From: Affinibrenneria salicis
GTDB lineage: Bacteria > Pseudomonadota > Gammaproteobacteria > Enterobacterales > Enterobacteriaceae
NCBI RefSeq assembly: GCF_008710095.1
Contig: NZ_VYKJ01000001.1
Span: forward strand, 558,001 to 622,000
Direction: 5' to 3'
DNA: 64,000 nucleotides
Under the pieces are notes generated by a model. The model had not been told where the DNA came from, searched no databases, and saw nothing but the letters and a program-made list of their open reading frames with translations. Numbering within the stretch: the stretch's first letter is position 1; every line of letters begins with the position of its first letter. A program made the translations under genes and the position numbers. Shown one piece after another: positions 63,782 through 64,000 of this stretch.

Positions 63782-64000
63782 ATGCTGAAAAACATTTCCC
63801 CGCTGATCTCGCCGCAACTGTTGAAAACGCTGGCCGAAATGGGGCACGGCGATGAGATTATCTTCGCCGACGCCCATTTCCCGGCCCATAGCCTGGGTCC
63901 GCAGGTGATTCGGGCCGATGGCCTGGCGGTCAGCGATTTGCTGGCCGCGGTGATCCCGCTGTTTGAATTAGACAGCTATGCGCCGCCGCTGGTCATGATG
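63782..64000 (+). CDS. fucU: L-fucose mutarotase (partial, cut by window end)
   Basis: FucU catalyses interconversion of the alpha and beta forms of L-fucose. The first 73 codons are in the window: [40 protein letters not shown] with the catalytic histidine, and [12 protein letters not shown], all matching E. coli FucU (140 residues). The ATG lies 1 bp after the fucK stop and GAAGGAG (inside the end of fucK) serves as ribosome-binding site. The rest lies beyond the right edge. Confidence 0.95.
   Translation, partial: MLKNISPLISPQLLKTLAEMGHGDEIIFADAHFPAHSLGPQVIRADGLAVSDLLAAVIPLFELDSYAPPLVMM

Overview
The window is a GC-rich chromosomal segment of a gamma-proteobacterium of the order Enterobacterales. 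The gene orders aspA-dcuA / fxsA / groES-groEL, ubiC-ubiA-plsB-dgkA-lexA-zur, yqjABCDEKFG-mzrA and ygjR/rlmG follow Escherichia coli. Protein-level wording and the accessory content (OprD-type porin, hydantoinase/carbamoylase genes, ABC-type sugar uptake beside the fucose genes) point away from E. coli itself and towards a plant- or environment-associated genus, possibly Pectobacteriaceae such as Brenneria; the genus is an inference. No rRNA, tRNA, CRISPR array, prophage or insertion sequence was seen.

Region 1 (1-24,826) is mostly conserved core: the start of a probable dsbD, dcuA and aspA (C4-dicarboxylate/aspartate metabolism), fxsA, groES-groEL behind a heat-shock promoter, ubiquinone synthesis (ubiC, ubiA), phospholipid synthesis (plsB, dgkA), the SOS repressor lexA with two SOS boxes, zur, yhaK/yhaJ, the yqj envelope-stress cluster, sstT, ygjR/rlmG and spy. 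Several genes usually found at these points in E. coli are absent here: cutA, dinF-yjbJ, yhaHI, alx and the exu/uxa genes.

Region 2 (24,827-53,412) is a block of about 28 kb for breakdown of purines and related ring-nitrogen compounds. Its left arm has an RpiR-type regulator, an NMT1/THI5-type ABC importer, an M20-family carbamoylase or allantoate-type amidohydrolase, an N-carbamoyl-D-amino-acid hydrolase, a xanthine-dehydrogenase-family enzyme whose molybdopterin and FAD subunits are fused, its 2Fe-2S subunit and mocA. The centre has a sigma-54 activator (YgeV type), ygeX, hyuA, a convergent XdhC-type chaperone, ygfK and ssnA. The right arm has an OprD-type porin, guaD and a second, two-gene xanthine dehydrogenase. 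Sigma-54 type promoters precede ygeX, ygfK and guaD, with a weaker candidate before rpiR. A palindrome of the form TTCTCA-N3-TGAGAA lies exactly 166 bp upstream of both the ygeX and the ygfK promoter, which makes it the probable binding site of the activator. Two PurR-type boxes lie upstream of guaD.

Region 3 (53,788-64,000) is an L-fucose/pentulose locus: an ABC sugar importer (ATPase, permease, binding protein), an FGGY kinase and fucA on the minus strand, divergent from fucI, fucK and fucU (cut by the window end). The divergent promoter region carries two related palindromic operators and a CRP site in a consistent arrangement.

Taken together, region 2 would import a heterocycle, hydroxylate it with two molybdoenzymes, open rings with the hydantoinase, remove carbamoyl groups by hydrolysis and release ammonia through guanine deaminase, SsnA and the diaminopropionate lyase. 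The ATP-conserving carbamoyl-transfer genes (ygeW, yqeA) normally found with ygeX are not in the window; two hydrolytic carbamoylases are present instead.
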